Positions 18,427 to 27,071 of a stretch of 64,000 bases of DNA are shown in pieces. The stretch is from the NCBI RefSeq assembly GCF_024586915.1, contig NZ_JANBVS010000002.1, positions 124,001-188,000 of the forward strand, written 5' to 3'. The notes beneath the pieces were generated by a model, which was not told the DNA's origin, made no database searches, and saw only the letters and a program-made list of their open reading frames with translations. The position numbers and the translations under genes were made by a program. How positions within the stretch are numbered: the first letter of the stretch is position 1; each line of letters begins with the position of its first letter. The DNA is from Bradyrhizobium sp. SRS-191. GTDB taxonomy: Bacteria; Pseudomonadota; Alphaproteobacteria; Rhizobiales; Xanthobacteraceae.

Positions 18427-18969
18427 ATGACCGCTGTGGTTCAGAAGACGGCCCTCACGGGCTGCCTCGCACCCATCGACAAAAACGGGCTCGAACAGCT
18501 CATCATCAACGGCAAGGCCAACCCCAAGGTCATCAAGACCCTGAAGTGCAAGACCGTCGCGGAGGGCAAGTTCCGCCACGCCAACTACATCCGCAACCTC
18601 GCTCCTTATATCGTCGACGAGCCGCCGGGCCTGCTCGGCGACGACACCGCGCCGAACCCGTCGGAGGCCTCGCTCGCCGCGCTCGGTTCGTGCCTGGCGG
18701 TCGGCCTGCACGCCAATGCCGTGCATCGCGGCTGGATCGTCAACAAGCTCGAGCTGGAGCTCGAGGGCGACCTCAACATCACCGCGGTCTGGGGCACGGG
18801 CGACGTCTCCGAGAAGCCGGTCGGCTTCACCGATGTGCGCGTCAAGGTCGACATGGAGTGCGAGGGCATTTCGAAGGACGAGGTCCAGGCGCTGATCGAT
18901 CACGTCAAGAAGTGGTCGCCGGTCGCCAACACCTTCACGCGCCCCGTCAATCTTGAGGTCGGACTCTGA
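18427..18969 (+). CDS. OsmC family protein
   Basis: A 180-residue OsmC/Ohr-fold protein, the first gene of the run leading to cynS. The family core is clear: PSEASLAALGSCLAVGLHANA with the first reactive cysteine, a hydrophobic strand stretch, and VKVDMECEGISKDEVQALID with the second cysteine region. Canonical OsmC proteins reduce peroxides with thiols; members clustered with rhodaneses may handle sulfur compounds instead. The ATG at 18427 is preferred because GGGAGAG lies upstream. It lies about 36 bases from the predicted sigma-54 start site. Confidence 0.9.
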   Translation: MTAVVQKTALTGCLAPIDKNGLEQLIINGKANPKVIKTLKCKTVAEGKFRHANYIRNLAPYIVDEPPGLLGDDTAPNPSEASLAALGSCLAVGLHANAVHRGWIVNKLELELEGDLNITAVWGTGDVSEKPVGFTDVRVKVDMECEGISKDEVQALIDHVKKWSPVANTFTRPVNLEVGL

Positions 18970-19001
18970 TCTGACCACGACGCGCAGCGGAGGGCTTCAT
19001 C

Positions 19002-20123
19002 ATGGGTTCACTCGGACAGCATCTGGCGGTCGATGGGGCGGGCGTGATGCCTGTCGCGTCGACCGTGGAGCAGGTGGCGGCGATTGCGCGCAACGAGCTT
19101 GCGCCGCTCGCCTCTGGCATCGACGCCGGCACGGTGTACCCGGCTGACGTGCTCCGCCGCTTCGGCGAAGTCGGCGCGTGGAGCAGCCATGTGCCGGAGG
19201 ATGGCGCAGCCGATCTCAACTGCGCCATCGACTCGATTGCCGCGATCGGCGAGGTCTGCGGCGCCTCGGCCTTCATGGCGTGGTGCCAGAACACGCTGGT
19301 CTGGTACATCGCCAACTCCGGCAACACGGCGCTGGTCGATCGTCTGCTCGACGATGCGTCGAGTGGCCGGCTGCTCGGCGGCACCGGGCTCTCGAATCCG
19401 ATGAAGAGCTTCTTCGGCATCGAGAAGCTCAAGCTCAAGGGGCGCAAGGTCGAGGGCGGCTACGTCGTGCGCGGCGTGCTGCCCTGGGTCTCCAATCTCG
19501 GGCCGGACCACATGTTCGGCACGATCTTCGAGCGCGAGGATGCGCCCGGCGAGATCGTCATGTTCGTCGCCGATTGCGCTGATCCGGCGGTGACGCTGTC
19601 GACGTGCCAGCCGTTCCTCGCCATGGATGGCACCGGCACCTACGGCATCCAGTTCCGTGACCTGTTCGTCCCGGACGAGCTGATCCTGGCCGATCCCGCG
19701 GGTCCCTTCGTCAAGAAGATCCGGGCCGGCTTCATCCTGCTGCAGGCCGGCATGGCGCTCGGCCTGATCAAGGACTGCATCAAGATCATGCAGGAGGTCG
19801 CGACGCCGCTCGGCCACGTCAATCGCTATCTGCCGCAACAGCCGGTCGATTTCAGCGCGCTTGCCGACGAACTCGCTCGGGAGACGGCCGAGCTCGCCCG
19901 CGATCCCTACAACACGGACGAGACCTACTGGCGCAAGGTCGTCGCGCTGCGCTTGCGCGCAGGCGAAGCCAGCGTCGCAGCGGCTCACGCCGCGATGCTC
20001 CATTGCGGAGCGCGCGGCTACATCAAGGGCAATCGCGCCGAACGTCGCCTGCGCGAGGCCTATTTCGTCGCGATCGTCACCCCCGCGACCAAGCAGCTCC
20101 GCAAGATGCTCGCCGACGGCTGA
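19002..20123 (+). CDS. Acyl-CoA dehydrogenase-like flavoprotein
   Basis: A 373-residue protein with the acyl-CoA dehydrogenase fold. An N-terminal helical domain (residues about 20-110) precedes the beta domain (GVLPWVSNLGPDH, LAMDGTGTYGIQFRDLFVP) and the C-terminal helices (ALRLRAGEASVAAAHAAMLH, then GYIKGNRAERRLREAYFVAI). The usual catalytic glutamate context is not evident, and no CoA-metabolism gene is near. Together with OsmC, rhodanese and an ABC importer this suggests a role like the flavin monooxygenases of the same fold (SfnB/DszC types) rather than beta-oxidation. It lies 33 bases after OsmC in the same operon. Confidence 0.82.
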   Translation: MGSLGQHLAVDGAGVMPVASTVEQVAAIARNELAPLASGIDAGTVYPADVLRRFGEVGAWSSHVPEDGAADLNCAIDSIAAIGEVCGASAFMAWCQNTLVWYIANSGNTALVDRLLDDASSGRLLGGTGLSNPMKSFFGIEKLKLKGRKVEGGYVVRGVLPWVSNLGPDHMFGTIFEREDAPGEIVMFVADCADPAVTLSTCQPFLAMDGTGTYGIQFRDLFVPDELILADPAGPFVKKIRAGFILLQAGMALGLIKDCIKIMQEVATPLGHVNRYLPQQPVDFSALADELARETAELARDPYNTDETYWRKVVALRLRAGEASVAAAHAAMLHCGARGYIKGNRAERRLREAYFVAIVTPATKQLRKMLADG

Positions 20124-20172
20124 CGCCGGCGAGAACGGCAAACAACGAAGTTTAGACCAGGAGAGGCCTGCC

Positions 20173-21048
20173 ATGACGGACGTTCTGATTACTGCCGGCG
20201 AACTCGCTGACTTCATCAAGACCGAGCCGTGTGTCGTCATCGACACCCGCAATCCCGATGCCTACGGTGCGGGACATCTTCCCGGCGCCGTCAACGTCCA
20301 CGAGATCTTCACCTATCTCGCGACCTCGACGCCGGAGGGCATCGCGGAGCTGAAGACGAAATTCGCCGACGCGTTCGGCGCGGCCGGCCTGTCCGGCGCT
20401 GAGACCGCCGTGGTCTACGAGCAGTCGATGAACTCCGGCTTCGGCCAGTCGTGCCGCGGCTATTTCCTGCTGACGATGCTCGGCTATCCCAAGGTGAAGG
20501 TGCTGCATGGCGGCTACGACGCCTGGGTCGCGGCTGGTCTGCCGGTCACGACCGACGCGCCGACGCCGGCCAAGGCTTCGTTCGCGATCGTGCCGGAGGC
20601 TGGCAGCATCCTGATCGACGCCAAGGCGATGCTCGCGGCGGTCGGCAATCCCGCGATCGCGATCCTCGACGTCCGCGACGTCGACGAATGGATCGGCGAC
20701 TCGTCCTCGCCCTACGGCAAGGATTTCTGCCCGCGCAAGGGCCGCATCCCGGGCGCCGTCTGGCTCGAATGGTACCGCATGATGAAGCCGACCGGCGAAG
20801 GCCCGCGCTTCAAGTCGAAGGACGAGATCCTCGCCGAATGCGCCACCGTCGGCATCACGGTCGATACACCGGTCTATCTCTATTGCTTCAAGGGCGCGCG
20901 TGCGTCGAACACGTTCCTGGCGCTGAAGAACGCCGGGGTGAAGGATGTGCGGATGTATTTCGGCTCGTGGAACGAGTGGTCGCGCGACCCGTCGCTGCCG
21001 ATCGAGGAAGGCCTGCCGATGCCGGCGATGACCAGCAAAGCGGCATAG
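20173..21048 (+). CDS. Two-domain rhodanese-like sulfurtransferase
   Basis: A 291-residue protein with two rhodanese domains (residues about 1-130 and 145-285). The second domain holds the catalytic loop LYCFKGARAS with Cys238; the first is the inactive kind, although it carries a lone cysteine in GFGQSCRGYF. The acidic EWIGDSSSPYGKDF insert in the second domain resembles thiosulfate sulfurtransferases, which move sulfur from thiosulfate to cyanide or another thiophile. AGGAGAGG precedes the ATG. In a cluster with cyanase it could process cyanide or thiocyanate-derived sulfur; this is inference. Confidence 0.88.
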   Translation: MTDVLITAGELADFIKTEPCVVIDTRNPDAYGAGHLPGAVNVHEIFTYLATSTPEGIAELKTKFADAFGAAGLSGAETAVVYEQSMNSGFGQSCRGYFLLTMLGYPKVKVLHGGYDAWVAAGLPVTTDAPTPAKASFAIVPEAGSILIDAKAMLAAVGNPAIAILDVRDVDEWIGDSSSPYGKDFCPRKGRIPGAVWLEWYRMMKPTGEGPRFKSKDEILAECATVGITVDTPVYLYCFKGARASNTFLALKNAGVKDVRMYFGSWNEWSRDPSLPIEEGLPMPAMTSKAA

Positions 21049-21144
21049 AAGCTGCATGAGATGCACGTCCGGCCGCTGAAAAATGCGGCCGGATGAGCAG
21101 TTTGAAGGCGCAGTTAGCGCAGGTGTGACAAAGGGGCGCAGCAC

Positions 21145-22530
21145 ATGTCGATTTTCGATGATCCGTTCGATGCCGATTCCCGCGTGAATGCCGGTTGTAT
21201 TTGCGGCCAGCATCGCAGCCCGGCCGAACATGAGCACGCGATGTCGGCGCTGCGCTGTGAGCCGGTCGTGGAGTCCCAAGAGAAGCGCTACGAGAACGTC
21301 GTGGCGTCGGCTGTGCTGCGCGCTGTTTTCCCCGAGGCCACGACGCGCCGCGCGTTTCTGAAAACCGTCGGAGCCGCGACGGCGCTTGCGGCGGTGTCGC
21401 AGTTCTTCCCGTTGAAGACGGCGACGGAAGCCTTTGCCGAAGCGGGCACGCCGGAGAAGAAGGATCTGAAGGTCGGCTTCATCCCGATCACCTGCGCGAC
21501 GCCGATCATCATGGCTGCGCCGCTGGGCTTCTATGCGAAGGCCGGCCTGAACGTCGAGGTCGTCAAGACCGCCGGCTGGGCTGTCATCCGCGACAAGACC
21601 ATCAACAAGGAATACGACGCCGCCCACATGCTGGCGCCGATGCCGATCGCAATCTCGCTGGGCCTCGGCGCGCAGCCGATCCCGTTCACGGTACCCGCGA
21701 TCGAGAACATCAACGGGCAGGGCATCGTGCTGTCGATGAAGCACAAGGACAAGCGCGATCCGAAGGACTGGAAGGGGCTGAAATTCGCCATTCCATTCGA
21801 CTATTCGATGCACAATTATCTGCTACGCTATTATCTGGCCGAGCACGGTATCGACCCGGATACCGACGTGCAGCTGCGCTCGGTGCCGCCGCCGGAGATG
21901 GTCGCCAATCTCAGGGCCGACAACATCGACGGCTTCCTGGCGCCCGACAACATCTGCCAGCGCGCGATCTATGACGGCGTCGGCTTCCTGCACATTCTCT
22001 CCAAGGAGATCTGGGACGGCCATCCCTGCTGCAGCTTTGCCGCCAGCCGCGAGTTCATCACGTCAGCTCCGAACAGCTTCGCCGCGCTAACCCGCGCCAT
22101 CGTCGACGCGACCGCTTATGCGTCCAAGGCCGAGAACCGCAAGCAGATTGCTGAAGCCATCGCCCCGGCCAATTACATCAACGCGCCGGTGACGGTGCTG
22201 GAGCAGGTGCTGACCGGCACCTATGCCGACGGTCTCGGCGGCGTGAAGACCGACCCGAAGCGCGTCGATTTCGATCCGTTCCCGTGGCAGTCTTTCGCGG
22301 TGTGGATGCTGACCCAGATGAAGCGCTGGGGCCAGATCAAGGGCGACGTCGACTACAAGGCGGTGGCCGAGCAGATCTACCTCGCCACCGACACCCGCAA
22401 GGTCATGATCGAGATGGGGCTGACGCCGCCGAAGGACTCCTACAAGTCGTTCTCGGTGATGGGCAAGAGCTTCGATCCGACCAAGCCGGACGATTATGTT
22501 GCGAGCTTCAAGATCAAGAAGGCGTCGTGA
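21145..22530 (+). CDS. NrtA/CmpA-type ABC transporter substrate-binding protein (probable cyanate importer)
   Basis: A 461-residue Tat-exported solute-binding protein of the nitrate/bicarbonate/cyanate family. Unusually, about 65 residues precede the twin-arginine signal TTRRAFLKTVG (Arg68-Arg69), including a Cys/His-rich GCICGQHRS segment (Cys18, Cys20, His23). The mature part has KVGFIPITCATPIIMAAPLG, AHMLAPMPIAISLGLG, and DGFLAPDNICQRA, conserved in NrtA/CmpA. With the permease and ATPase genes and cynS downstream, cyanate is the most likely ligand (the CynA role), but nitrate, sulfonates or thiocyanate cannot be excluded. Confidence 0.85.
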   Translation: MSIFDDPFDADSRVNAGCICGQHRSPAEHEHAMSALRCEPVVESQEKRYENVVASAVLRAVFPEATTRRAFLKTVGAATALAAVSQFFPLKTATEAFAEAGTPEKKDLKVGFIPITCATPIIMAAPLGFYAKAGLNVEVVKTAGWAVIRDKTINKEYDAAHMLAPMPIAISLGLGAQPIPFTVPAIENINGQGIVLSMKHKDKRDPKDWKGLKFAIPFDYSMHNYLLRYYLAEHGIDPDTDVQLRSVPPPEMVANLRADNIDGFLAPDNICQRAIYDGVGFLHILSKEIWDGHPCCSFAASREFITSAPNSFAALTRAIVDATAYASKAENRKQIAEAIAPANYINAPVTVLEQVLTGTYADGLGGVKTDPKRVDFDPFPWQSFAVWMLTQMKRWGQIKGDVDYKAVAEQIYLATDTRKVMIEMGLTPPKDSYKSFSVMGKSFDPTKPDDYVASFKIKKAS

Positions 22531-22601
22531 TGGGAGCGATGGGCGCGACGTTGCTTGCCAAGCCGACGGTGACGAATACGACGCAGTCGACCAGACCAAC
22601 A

Positions 22602-22727
22602 GTGTCGTCCCCGCGAACGCGGGGACCCGTACGCCGTGACCTCGCTGGGGGCAGGGCTGGTCGCGAGGATCTTTTCCACCAACACCCGCCTGGGGTTATG
22701 GGTCCCTGCGTTCGCAGGGACGACACC
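22602..22727. repeat. Palindromic intergenic repeat inside the cyanate operon
   Basis: GTGTCGTCCCCGCGAAC at the left matches, inverted, GTTCGCAGGGACGACAC at the right, with about 90 bases between. The right half (GGTTATGGGTCCCTGCG) recurs at 34742-34759 in a related element. It fills most of the 214-base gap between the binding-protein and permease genes. Confidence 0.75.
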
Positions 22728-22744
22728 GGCGGTGGAGCGACGGC

Positions 22745-23584
22745 ATGATTGCCTCACTTCGCCTGCGCGCCGCCGTCGTCTCCATCGTGCTGCTCGCCGT
22801 GTTCCTCGGCGCATGGCATCTGGCCACGCGCAGCACGGGCACGGCGGCCAACATGAGCCCCGAATACGCCAAGCTGATGGGCATGACCGCCACGCAAGGC
22901 AAATCCGCCATGCCAGGGCCGCTTGATGTTGGCGCCAAGCTGTGGGAGCATTTGCGGCGGCCGTTCTACGACAATGGCCCGAACGATAAGGGTCTCGGAA
23001 TCCAGCTCGCCTTTTCGCTCGGGCGGGTGATGCTCGGCTATCTGATCGCGGTTGCGATCGCGATTCCCCTGGGCTTCCTGATCGGCATGTCGCCCCTGAT
23101 GAGCAAGGCGCTCGATCCATTCATCCAGATCCTCAAACCGATCTCGCCGCTCGCGTGGATGCCGCTGGCGCTCTACACCATCAAGGATTCCAGCCTGTCG
23201 GCGATCTTCGTGATCTTCATCTGCTCGGTCTGGCCGATGCTGATCAACACCGCATTCGGCGTCGCCAGCGTGCGGAAGGAGTGGATTAACGTCGCGCGCA
23301 CGCTCGAGGTCGGTAATTTCAGGCGCGCCTTTACGGTGATCCTGCCGGCGGCCGCGCCGACGATCCTCACGGGCATGCGGATCTCGATCGGCATCGCCTG
23401 GCTCGTGATCGTGGCGGCCGAGATGCTCGTCGGCGGCACCGGTATCGGTTACTTCGTCTGGAACGAGTGGAACAACCTCTCGATCACCAACGTGATCATC
23501 GCGATCCTGCTGATCGGCCTTGTCGGAATGGTGCTGGATCAGATCCTGGCCCGCGTCTCGCGGCTCGTGACGTTTCCGGAGTAG
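22745..23584 (+). CDS. NrtB/CynB-type ABC transporter permease
   Basis: A 279-residue inner-membrane permease of the nitrate/sulfonate/bicarbonate/cyanate type with six hydrophobic segments. The cytoplasmic EAA-like loop reads VARTLEVGNFRRAFTVILPAAAPTI (residues about 180-204), and the family segment ISPLAWMPLALYTIKDSS is present. It lies in order between the binding protein and the ATPase. The gaps on both sides carry repeats, but the gene order, orientation and family membership support one operon. Confidence 0.92.
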   Translation: MIASLRLRAAVVSIVLLAVFLGAWHLATRSTGTAANMSPEYAKLMGMTATQGKSAMPGPLDVGAKLWEHLRRPFYDNGPNDKGLGIQLAFSLGRVMLGYLIAVAIAIPLGFLIGMSPLMSKALDPFIQILKPISPLAWMPLALYTIKDSSLSAIFVIFICSVWPMLINTAFGVASVRKEWINVARTLEVGNFRRAFTVILPAAAPTILTGMRISIGIAWLVIVAAEMLVGGTGIGYFVWNEWNNLSITNVIIAILLIGLVGMVLDQILARVSRLVTFPE

Positions 23585-23621
23585 GAGCGTGATGTCAGCT
23601 CAGAACGGCGCTGCTTACTTA

Positions 23622-23801
23622 CCTCGCCCCGCTTGCGGGGAGAGGTCGGATTGCATCGAAGATGCAATCCGGGTGAGGGGGTACAGGTCTCTCGACACAC
23701 ACAGCTGGCGCGTGTGCCTCGCAGGACCTTTTTCGACGCGCACCTCCCGTGCAGCTGCCCCTCACCCCGACCCTCTCCCCGTGAAGGACGGGGAGAGGGA
23801 G
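23622..23801. repeat. Composite palindromic repeat between permease and ATPase genes
   Basis: The left end has two hairpins (GCCCCGCTTGCGGGG and GGATTGCATC...GATGCAATCC), the right end CCGACCCTCTCCCCG...CGGGGAGAGGG. The same modules in the same order recur at 31541-31670, showing that it is one copy of a dispersed element. Confidence 0.78.
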
Positions 23802-23827
23802 CGCACCGTGCCCGGAGAGCCTGCTCG

Positions 23828-24733
23828 ATGACATCGGACAAATTCATCTCCATCGAGGGGATCGCCAAGCGCTACGACGGCGCGCGGAGCACGACGATCT
23901 TCGAGAACCTCTGGCTCGCGATGGCCCGGGGTGAGTTCGTTTGCGTGATCGGGCATTCCGGCTGTGGCAAGACCACTGTGCTCAACATTCTCGCCGGGCT
24001 CGACGTGCCGAGCGAGGGGGCCGTGATCGTCGACGGCCAGGCCATCGAGGGGCCGAGCCTCGACCGTGCCGTGATCTTCCAGAGCCACGCGCTGCTGCCG
24101 TGGCGGACGGTGCTTGGCAACGTGGCCTATGCGGTCTCGTCAAAGTGGCGCAAATGGGATCGCGCCAAGGTCAAGGCGCATGCGCTGAAATACATCGAAC
24201 TCGTCGGTCTCGGCGGCTCCGAGCACAAGCGGCCGTCGGAGCTGTCCGGCGGCATGAAGCAGCGGGTCGGCATTGCGCGGGCGCTGTCGATCACGCCGAA
24301 GATCATGCTGATGGACGAGCCGTTTTCGGCGCTGGACGCGCTGACCCGCGGCACGCTGCAGGACGAGGTCCGGCGCATCTGCGTCGAGACCGGGCAGACC
24401 GTGTTCATGATCACCCACGACGTCGACGAAGCGATCTATCTCGCCGACAAGATCGTGCTGATGACCAACGGCCCGGGCGCGGTGCTGGCGGAGATCGTCG
24501 AGAACCCGCTGCCGAAGGACCGGCTGCGCGGCGATCTGCATCGCCATCCGCTGTACTACGCGCTGCGCAACCACATCATCGATTTCCTGGTCAGCCGCAG
24601 CAAGACCTTCACCGCGGAGACGCCGGAGCATGATCCGCGCAAGGTGGCCGTGGTGAAGATCGGCCGGACCGAGCCGATCATCGTCGCATCCAAGCCGGCC
24701 GAGAGCGACGCACCGCAGGCGCTCGCGCGCTGA
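23828..24733 (+). CDS. NrtD/CynD-type ABC transporter ATP-binding protein
   Basis: A 301-residue ATPase that drives the importer. Motifs: Walker [10 protein letters not shown], signature [15 protein letters not shown], Walker [14 protein letters not shown]-loop [10 protein letters not shown]. An approximately 60-residue C-terminal extension follows the ATPase core, as in NrtD/CmpD proteins. The ATG at 23828 is used because it begins the ABC fold and GGAGAG lies upstream; the frame extends into the repeat before it. The gene is 46 bases upstream of cynS. Confidence 0.93.
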   Translation: MTSDKFISIEGIAKRYDGARSTTIFENLWLAMARGEFVCVIGHSGCGKTTVLNILAGLDVPSEGAVIVDGQAIEGPSLDRAVIFQSHALLPWRTVLGNVAYAVSSKWRKWDRAKVKAHALKYIELVGLGGSEHKRPSELSGGMKQRVGIARALSITPKIMLMDEPFSALDALTRGTLQDEVRRICVETGQTVFMITHDVDEAIYLADKIVLMTNGPGAVLAEIVENPLPKDRLRGDLHRHPLYYALRNHIIDFLVSRSKTFTAETPEHDPRKVAVVKIGRTEPIIVASKPAESDAPQALAR

Positions 24734-24779
24734 GCTCAAAAGAAACCCATCAACGAAGGCCCATCAAGGGAGACCAAGC

Positions 24780-25268
24780 ATGAAGCGATCCGACCTCACC
24801 GAGAAGCTGCTCGACATCAAGCGCGAGAAGGGCTGGAGCTGGAAGTACATCTGCGAAAAGATCGGCGGCTACTCCGAGGTGCTGATCGTCGGCGCCATTC
24901 TCGGCCAGATGAAGCTGACCAAGCCGCAGGCCGCCAATGCCGGCGAGCTGTTCGGTCTGTCCAAGAGCGAAATCTCGATGCTGAACGAGACGCCGATGCG
25001 TGGCGAGGGCGTGCAGATGCCGCCGACCGATCCCTTGATCTACCGTTTTTATGAGCTCGTCATGATCAACGGGCCGGCGTGGAAGGAGCTGATCCAGGAG
25101 GAGTTCGGCGACGGCATCATGTCGGCGATCGACTTCGACATGGTGATGGAGCGCCTGCCCAATCCGAAGGGCGATCGCGTCAAGATCTCGATGTCGGGCA
25201 AGTTCCTGCCGTACAAATATTACGGCGCCAGCGGCAATGTGCCGGAGTATGGATTTAAAGAAGAATAA
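24780..25268 (+). CDS. cynS: Cyanase (cyanate hydratase)
   Basis: A 162-residue cyanase (EC 4.2.1.104), which decomposes cyanate with bicarbonate to ammonia and CO2. Catalytic residues known from the E. coli enzyme are all present: Arg89 and Glu92 in LIYRFYEL and Ser115 in GDGIMSAIDF. The N-terminal half is the helical DNA-binding-like domain of the family. Length is normal (E. coli has 156). It ends the operon behind the ABC importer. A cynT carbonic anhydrase and a cynR regulator, which go with cynS in E. coli, are absent here. Confidence 0.97.
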   Translation: MKRSDLTEKLLDIKREKGWSWKYICEKIGGYSEVLIVGAILGQMKLTKPQAANAGELFGLSKSEISMLNETPMRGEGVQMPPTDPLIYRFYELVMINGPAWKELIQEEFGDGIMSAIDFDMVMERLPNPKGDRVKISMSGKFLPYKYYGASGNVPEYGFKEE

Positions 25269-25340
25269 GCGAATAGCGAATTGCGAGTAGCGAATAGGGG
25301 AAGGACATCCCTATTCGCCACTCCCTATTCGCTATTCGCC
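25269..25340. repeat. GCGAATAG repeat array, probable bidirectional terminator
   Basis: GCGAATAG and close variants occur twice on the left and in inverted form (CTATTCGC) twice on the right, folding into a long A/T-rich hairpin around GGAAGGACATCC. It sits exactly between the convergent cynS and DUF1476 genes, so it may end both transcripts. Confidence 0.65.
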
Positions 25341-25345
25341 CTATT

Positions 25346-25663
25346 TCACTGTCCCGCCTTGACCTGCGCCACCGCGGTGGCCAGCAGCTCGCTCATCTTG
25401 GCGCGAATCTCGGCCTCGGTGACGCCCTTGGCGGAGAGGTCGCCCAGCACCTTGCGCACCACGTCGGCGTCGCCGGCTTCCTCGAAATCGGACGCCACCA
25501 CTTCCTTGGCATAGGCGTCGGCATCGGCGCCGGCTTTGCCGAGCTTTTCGGCCGCCCACAGACCGAGGAGCTTGTTGCGGCGGGCTTCCGCCTTGAATTT
25601 CAATTCCTCGTCATGAGCGAACTGCTTCTCGAACGCGTCCTCGCGCTTGTCGAACGTGGTCAT
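25346..25663 (-). CDS. DUF1476 protein, F1-ATPase zeta-type inhibitor
   Basis: A 105-residue helical protein of DUF1476. The family's N-terminal FDKREDAFEKQFAHDEELKFKA and the RRNKLLGLWAAEKLG block are complete. In Paracoccus the homologue (zeta subunit) inhibits ATP hydrolysis by the F1 sector by inserting its N-terminal segment. Function here is by family. The gene is divergent from purC, as is common in Rhizobiales. Confidence 0.93.
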   Translation of the reverse strand: MTTFDKREDAFEKQFAHDEELKFKAEARRNKLLGLWAAEKLGKAGADADAYAKEVVASDFEEAGDADVVRKVLGDLSAKGVTEAEIRAKMSELLATAVAQVKAGQ

Positions 25664-25974
25664 AGCCGGAACTTCCAGTGTTGCCGAAAAGGGTTAACCG
25701 CGCAGGCGGTTGCGGGGTGATGGTCGCATGCCTAAATAATTGGAACACAAAGCCAATACAACGGGCACGAGGCCGCAGGAAGGCCGGTAAAACTAAGGTC
25801 TGGAGATCCGGATCGATTGTGCTCGGGACACCAATGGGATAGGTTTCCCACAGGCCCGGTTCTTGTTCTGTTTCCATTCAGGTCCAGGCCCTCGCGGCAG
25901 CTCCGTCGTGGTCCTGTCCAAAGTCATCCGGAGCCCACCATTTCATGGATTTCAACAAAACACGGTACATCCCA
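25664..25974. other. Divergent promoter region, DUF1476 / purC
   Basis: 311 bases without a gene. It must hold both divergent promoters and any purine control site, but I see no clear sigma-70 pair, riboswitch or PurR-like box. A GGAGC lies 15 bases before the alternative purC start at 25945. Confidence 0.4.
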
Positions 25975-26742
25975 ATGAGCCGTCGGCGTCGCATTTATGA
26001 AGGCAAGGCCAAGGTCCTTTACGAAGGTCCCGAGCCGGGCACCCTGATCCAGCACTTCAAGGACGACGCCACCGCCTTCAATGCCAAGAAACACCAGGTG
26101 ATCGAAGGCAAGGGCGTCCTCAACAACCGCATCTCGGAGTACCTGTTTCAGCACCTCAACGACATCGGGGTGCCGACCCACTTCATCCGCCGCCTCAACA
26201 TGCGCGAGCAGCTGATTCGCGAGGTCGAGATCGTCCCGCTCGAGGTCGTGGTGCGCAATGTGGCGGCGGGCTCGCTGTCGCAGCGCCTCGGCATCGAAGA
26301 GGGCACCCAGCTGCCGCGTTCGATCATCGAATTCTATTACAAGAACGACCAGCTCAACGACCCCATGGTGTCGGAGGAGCACATCACCGCGTTCGGCTGG
26401 GCGACCCCCCAGGAGATCGACGACATCATGGCGCTGGCCATCCGCGTCAACGACTTCCTGACCGGTCTCTTCCTCGGCATCGGCATCCGTCTGGTCGATT
26501 TCAAGATGGAATGCGGCCGGCTGTTCGAGAACGAGATGATGCGGATCATCGTCGCCGACGAGATTTCCCCCGATTCCTGCCGGCTGTGGGACATCAAGTC
26601 GAACGAGAAGCTCGACAAGGACCGCTTCCGTCGTGATCTTGGCGGCCTTCTGGAGGCCTATACCGAGGTCGCCAAGCGGCTCGGCATCCTCATGGAGAAC
26701 GAGCGTCCGGCGGGCTCCGGCCCGGTTCTGGTCAAGAGCTAA
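25975..26742 (+). CDS. purC: SAICAR synthase
   Basis: A 255-residue phosphoribosylaminoimidazole-succinocarboxamide synthase (EC 6.3.2.6), which joins CAIR and aspartate in purine synthesis. Motifs: [42 protein letters not shown] and [13 protein letters not shown], all typical. The [10 protein letters not shown] start is that of alphaproteobacterial relatives; an ATG 30 bases upstream (25945) has a better ribosome site and would add ten residues. purS follows after 13 bases. Confidence 0.96.
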   Translation: MSRRRRIYEGKAKVLYEGPEPGTLIQHFKDDATAFNAKKHQVIEGKGVLNNRISEYLFQHLNDIGVPTHFIRRLNMREQLIREVEIVPLEVVVRNVAAGSLSQRLGIEEGTQLPRSIIEFYYKNDQLNDPMVSEEHITAFGWATPQEIDDIMALAIRVNDFLTGLFLGIGIRLVDFKMECGRLFENEMMRIIVADEISPDSCRLWDIKSNEKLDKDRFRRDLGGLLEAYTEVAKRLGILMENERPAGSGPVLVKS

Positions 26743-26755
26743 GGGAATCACAGAC

Positions 26756-26998
26756 GTGAAAGCGCGTGTCACGGTGACACTGAAAACCGGCATCCTCGAT
26801 CCCCAGGGCAAGGCGATCGAGGGCGCCCTCAAATCGCTCGGCGTCGACGGCGTCGCCAGCGTGCGTCAGGGCAAGGTGTTCGACATCGAGCTCGCGGGCG
26901 CCGACAAGGCCCAGGCGGAGGCGGCGCTGAAGGCCGCCGCCGACAAGCTGCTCGCCAACACGGTGATCGAGAATTACCGGGTGGAGTTGTTGGGGTAG
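26756..26998 (+). CDS. purS: FGAM synthase subunit PurS
   Basis: An 80-residue protein with a GTG start (MKARVTVTLKTGILDPQGKA). PurS forms the small bridging subunit between PurQ and PurL in the three-part phosphoribosylformylglycinamidine synthase. The ILDPQGKAI block and the C-terminal ANTVIENYRVEL are conserved. It is 13 bases behind purC; purQ is about 570 bases further on, with a small secreted-protein gene between. Confidence 0.94.
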   Translation: MKARVTVTLKTGILDPQGKAIEGALKSLGVDGVASVRQGKVFDIELAGADKAQAEAALKAAADKLLANTVIENYRVELLG

Positions 26999-27071
26999 GG
27001 CGAAGCGGAGCGATGGCGTCCGATCTCGAAGCGATTGATGCTTGTGAAGTCAGACTTGCATTGTCTGCGAC

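Noticed and set aside
25269..25340. GCGAATAG array as a CRISPR
   Set aside because: Units are adjacent and inverted without spacers, and no cas gene is near.
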